8,743 nucleotides of DNA from PFL35 sp041550515. GTDB lineage: Archaea > Thermoplasmatota > E2 > DHVEG-1. Shown here one piece after another: positions 6,680 to 8,743 of this stretch; positions within the stretch are counted from its first letter, which is position 1, and every line of letters begins with the position of its first letter. The notes below the pieces were generated by a model that did no database searches, was not told the DNA's origin, and was given only the letters and a program-made list of their open reading frames with translations. The translations under genes and the position numbers were made by a program. The stretch covers positions 1 to 8,743 of the forward strand of contig JBFEOQ010000056.1 of NCBI GenBank assembly GCA_041550515.1, in the 5' to 3' direction.

Positions 6680-6707
6680 AAGAATACTAAACCAAATAAT
6701 ACTATAG
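6617..6707 (+). other. Out-of-frame C-terminal tail of the large protein (frameshift)
   Basis: The annotated frame leaves the PKD domain with MPKTYIHNTIIQLIMKL and then ends SAFSNF at the TGA 6677-6679. The next frame, starting at CAT 6663, reads HFPIFERILNQIIL and stops at TAG 6705-6707. That is the tail found at the left edge of the window and, weakly, at the end of the small PKD protein. The switch must lie near CTTTCAG at 6654-6660; one extra base, or two missing T bases in a longer T-run, would restore it. Confidence 0.65.
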
Positions 6708-6830
6708 CTAAAAAACAATCATCTAAACCTTACATAACAAAACAGTGAATGAACTAATGCATTATAATCATCAATCTAGGGGACTAAAAGAAGATATGTG
6801 AAAAGGTGATATTTGATTTATCTATCTGAA

Positions 6831-7361
6831 TTATGTCAAGAAATAATCCTTTAATTTTTTTATATCAGGATTTTTAATTCCATATAATTTTATTAGATAA
6901 ATATATTCCATAACTTCAATTTTTGTTAAAATGGAACCATATTCTTCTAAGAGAAGTTCTTTAAATTTATTTGCTTGATTTTGATCTTTAGCTGTGAAAA
7001 CAATTACCCAATCATAAATTCCATTAATAAAACCACCACTTTGAATATTTATTCCAATTTCTTCCCCCTTTTTTTGCAAAGTAAGGTTACTTATCTTATC
7101 AAGTAAATTAAAAAAAGGTTTAGGAGAAGATCTAATAAGCATCAAATATTGATTTACATCTAACTTTTTATTATCTAATACTGTACTATATCCCCAAATT
7201 GTCTTATTTTTCTCAAGTTTTTTTATAATTTTCCATACTTTCTGCCGAGACATACCTAATTTATTAGCAATCTTATTGATACTTTCTCTAGCGTTTGTTT
7301 GCAGTTCATTAATAACTATTTTTTCATCTTTTTGTATTTGCATTATACTATTTTTTGGCAT
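6831..7361 (-). CDS. Lrp/AsnC-type transcriptional regulator
   Basis: 176 residues from the ATG at 7361. An in-frame GTG at 7373 also exists, but it lies inside the ribosome site AGGTGG (7370-7375 on the minus strand), which is eight bases from the ATG, so the ATG is preferred. Residues about 11-56 form the winged helix-turn-helix of the family: DEKIVINELQTNARESINKIANKLGMSRQKVWKIIKKLEKNKTI (written here as the span, key helix MSRQKVWKIIKKLE), followed by GYSTVLDNKKL. The C-terminal half should be the effector-binding and dimer (RAM-like) domain but is divergent; it includes DWVIVFTAKDQNQANKFKELL. It follows the trmO-like gene by 16 bases and is probably co-transcribed with it. The ligand is unknown; amino acids are typical for the family. 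Confidence 0.8.
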   Translation of the reverse strand: MPKNSIMQIQKDEKIVINELQTNARESINKIANKLGMSRQKVWKIIKKLEKNKTIWGYSTVLDNKKLDVNQYLMLIRSSPKPFFNLLDKISNLTLQKKGEEIGINIQSGGFINGIYDWVIVFTAKDQNQANKFKELLLEEYGSILTKIEVMEYIYLIKLYGIKNPDIKKLKDYFLT

Positions 7362-7377
7362 AATAAGAACCACCTAT

Positions 7378-7818
7378 TTACAGATCTAATTTATTAACCC
7401 AATCTGGTATAATTCCATCCTCAACTTTATCATAAATCGGCCAATAAGGTTTAATATCAACTACTGGTGTTCCATCTAAAATGTCTAATCCTTTTACTTT
7501 TATTTTATTTCCTTTGTGTTCGATTAGTTTTACAGTAGTGATGGCAATCGGATTTGGTCGCGGGGGACATCGACAAGCAAAGATCCCAACAATAGGTAAA
7601 TCAGGATTTCCCTGTGGTTGATGGGTTATTACATGTCCTTTAACCTTATCCATCCAAAAAACTATAATCACATGAGAATAATCCTCAATATTATTTAATG
7701 CATCTGTAAATTCCTTATCAACTATTATCTCTGTAATTTCATTAGCAAAGCTCCCAAACCGTGGCTCTTTTTCACTATTTTTTACATACCCAATAGGTTT
7801 AAGGTTGAAGTCGTTCAT
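7378..7818 (-). CDS. trmO: TrmO/TsaA-family tRNA (adenine-N6)-methyltransferase
   Basis: 146 residues, a full-length short-form member (UPF0066/COG1720). Visible family blocks are the start PIGYVKN, YSHVIIVFWMD (47-57), HQPQGNPDLPIVGIFACRCPPRPNPIA (key part CPPRPNPIA, the conserved R-P-N-P-[IL]-[GA] motif) and LDGTPVVDIKPYWP (112-125). E. coli TrmO uses S-adenosylmethionine to methylate t6A at position 37 of tRNA-Thr, giving m6t6A. A tRNA-modifying role is therefore expected here in the cytoplasm, though archaeal members are mostly untested. A weak ribosome site TAGGA (7826-7830 on the minus strand) precedes the ATG. It is the first gene of a likely two-gene unit with the Lrp-type regulator and is divergent from the COG2522 regulator. 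Confidence 0.85.
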   Translation of the reverse strand: MNDFNLKPIGYVKNSEKEPRFGSFANEITEIIVDKEFTDALNNIEDYSHVIIVFWMDKVKGHVITHQPQGNPDLPIVGIFACRCPPRPNPIAITTVKLIEHKGNKIKVKGLDILDGTPVVDIKPYWPIYDKVEDGIIPDWVNKLDL

Positions 7819-7846
7819 ATTTATTTTCCTACTTATTTACATAAAC

Positions 7847-7860
7847 TTGCCAATTGGCAA
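7847..7860. promoter_or_regulatory. Palindrome TTGCCAATTGGCAA, candidate operator between divergent genes
   Basis: This is a perfect 14-bp inverted repeat in the 90-base gap between the trmO-like gene and the COG2522 regulator. It sits between TATA-like sequences facing each way: TTTATGTAA read on the minus strand at 7837-7845, and ATTATATA at 7863-7870 on the plus strand. It could control both directions. It differs from the palindrome at 3190-3203 only by a symmetric pair of changes. Confidence 0.55.
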
Positions 7861-7862
7861 TT

Positions 7863-7870
7863 ATTATATA
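7863..7870 (+). promoter_or_regulatory. Candidate TATA box for the COG2522 regulator
   Basis: ATTATATA lies 27 bases before the ribosome-site-like GGTGA (7897-7901) and directly beside the palindrome. AATTATTATATA is repeated 18 bases later (7859-7870 and 7877-7888), so a second TATA candidate exists at about 7881-7888; using that one would give a nearly leaderless transcript. Confidence 0.35.
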
Positions 7871-7908
7871 TTAGGTAATTATTATATATAGCTTATGGTG
7901 AAAAAATA

Positions 7909-8235
7909 ATGAAGACACCTTGTCAAATAATTGTTTGGAATATTATTCCAATTATCCGAAAAGAGTTTGCAAAAAACTTGATTGAACATCATAATCTAAA
8001 TCAAAGAAAAGCTGCAGATAAGTTGGGTATTACTGAGTCTGCTATATCAAGATATTTATCTGGAAAAAGAGGACTATTAGAAATTACAGATAATGAAATT
8101 TTAGATGAAATTAAAAAATCTTCAAACAAAATTGCCGCAGAAAATGGACGAATAGTTATTGAAGAAACCTGTAGAATTTGTAAACTCTTTAAATCAAAGG
8201 AATTTATTGCAGGTATCAATGATGTTTATGAATGA
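7909..8235 (+). CDS. COG2522-type archaeal HTH transcriptional regulator with Cys motif
   Basis: 108 residues; GGTGA (7897-7901) lies seven bases before the ATG. The N-terminus TPCQIIVWNIIPIIRKEFAK (3-22) and the Xre-like helix-turn-helix LNQRKAADKLGITESAISRYLSGKRG (about 30-55, recognition helix ESAISRYL) fit the archaeal COG2522 group of predicted regulators. A C-terminal C-R-I-C (Cys88, Cys91) together with Cys5 could bind a metal or iron-sulfur cluster; this is inferred from the residues only. The gene lies 45 bases before cysK on the same strand and beside a palindrome in its own promoter region, so autoregulation and control of cysteine synthesis are reasonable guesses. The target genes are not established. 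Confidence 0.8.
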   Translation: MKTPCQIIVWNIIPIIRKEFAKNLIEHHNLNQRKAADKLGITESAISRYLSGKRGLLEITDNEILDEIKKSSNKIAAENGRIVIEETCRICKLFKSKEFIAGINDVYE

Positions 8236-8280
8236 ATGATATAACAAATAGAAAATTTGAGTTATTATGGAAGATAAAAT

Positions 8281-8743
8281 ATGTCAAAAATAGCAGAAAA
8301 TATTACTCAATTAATTGGAAATACCCCACTTGTTAAATTATCACAGATTAGTCAAAAACTTCCAACTACACTCATCGCTAAGCTTGAATCCTTTAATCCG
8401 TGTTCCAGCGTCAAAGATAGAATTGGATTAAGCATGATTGAATCAGCTGAAAAAAAGGGTATTATTAAAAAAGATACGATCATTGTTGAACCTACGAGTG
8501 GAAACACAGGAATTGCATTAGCCTTTATATGTGCCGCAAAGGGATATAACTTGATATTAACCATGCCTGATACTATGAGTATTGAGCGGCGAAAACTGTT
8601 AACAATTTTTGGTGCGGAGATGATTCTGACTCCTGGAGCAGAGGGAATGCCAGGAGCCATTAAAAAAGCTGAGGAAATTATCGCTGCAAACGAGGACTAT
8701 TTTATGCCTCAACAATTCAAAAATCCCTCAAATCCTTATATCC
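8281..8743 (+). CDS. cysK: Cysteine synthase (O-acetylserine sulfhydrylase), partial at window end
   Basis: 154 codons are visible and the frame is open at the right edge; the family is about 300 residues long, so roughly half is missing. The start MSKIAENITQLIGNTPLVKL is typical of CysK. The PLP-binding lysine is Lys45 in SSVKDR, and the phosphate/substrate loop PTSGNTG is at 71-77. MSIERRKLL, the GAEMILTPG block and QQFKNPSNP fit O-acetylserine sulfhydrylase better than cystathionine beta-synthase. The enzyme makes cysteine from O-acetylserine and sulfide in the cytosol; some archaeal relatives use O-phosphoserine. The ribosome site is weak (GGA at 8269-8271). By hand count the visible part is about 37% GC, richer than the surface genes, which hints at a different origin or at stronger codon selection. 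Confidence 0.9.
   Translation, partial: MSKIAENITQLIGNTPLVKLSQISQKLPTTLIAKLESFNPCSSVKDRIGLSMIESAEKKGIIKKDTIIVEPTSGNTGIALAFICAAKGYNLILTMPDTMSIERRKLLTIFGAEMILTPGAEGMPGAIKKAEEIIAANEDYFMPQQFKNPSNPYI

Noticed and set aside
6654..6707. Programmed +1 frameshift producing the tail
   Set aside because: CTT-T matches the slip codon of prfB, but there is no following stop codon in the slip position and no upstream Shine-Dalgarno-like stimulator. Mutation or assembly error is simpler.
6708..6830. Small gene or RNA between the giant gene and the convergent regulator
   Set aside because: AAAAGGTGAT (6801-6810) resembles a ribosome site, but no start codon with an open frame follows, and no stable fold or RNA family is apparent.
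7859..7888. CRISPR-type or tandem-repeat array
   Set aside because: Only two AT-rich 12-base units are present, without spacers of regular size; best read as promoter sequence.
8352..8660. Minus-strand frame opposite cysK (and 8001-8219 opposite the HTH gene)
   Set aside because: Antisense shadows of clearly recognised genes.

Overview
The window is AT-rich (about 30% GC by eye) and most likely comes from an uncultured euryarchaeote, probably a sediment-type Thermoplasmatota related to MBG-D. The reasons are a COG2522-type archaeal regulator, an Lrp/AsnC-type regulator, T-tract gene ends without clear stem-loops, TATA-like boxes before genes, and a run of secreted PKD / NosD-like beta-helix / C25 peptidase proteins. 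The lineage is an inference; no rRNA or other marker is present.

Left part (1-6707, all + strand) is a cell-surface or secreted-protein locus. It holds: (i) the last codons of a protein entering from the left; (ii) a small secreted PKD-like protein (388-948); (iii) a secreted C25 (gingipain-family) cysteine peptidase with visible catalytic His and Cys (1070-2488); (iv) a small two-helix membrane protein (2686-2961); (v) a very large secreted cysteine-rich multidomain protein (3236-6679, with its natural end probably at 6707). Items i, ii and v share a C-terminal tail built around HFPIFERILNQII, and v also carries an internal relative of it. The tail looks like an undescribed sorting, anchoring or docking signal. 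In v the final tail is out of frame with the rest, so a frameshift or assembly error lies near 6650-6662.

The large protein has an unusual layout: signal peptide, about five modules with cysteine spacing CxCx4CxC, NosD-like beta-helix, PKD, internal tail, about five more cysteine modules, DUF11-like domain, Ig-like domain, PKD, tail. This reads as two related secreted proteins fused end to end, with about 71 cysteines.

Right part (6831-8743) is a housekeeping and regulatory block. A minus-strand pair (trmO-like tRNA methyltransferase, then an Lrp/AsnC-type regulator) is divergent from a plus-strand pair (COG2522 HTH regulator with a C-x2-C motif, then cysteine synthase cysK, cut by the window end). 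The divergent promoter region holds a perfect 14-bp palindrome, TTGCCAATTGGCAA. A near-identical palindrome, TTACCAATTGGTAA, lies in the promoter region of the cysteine-rich giant. This suggests, but does not prove, that one regulator links expression of the cysteine-rich surface protein to the regulator/cysteine-synthesis locus. No RNA genes, insertion sequences or CRISPR arrays were seen.
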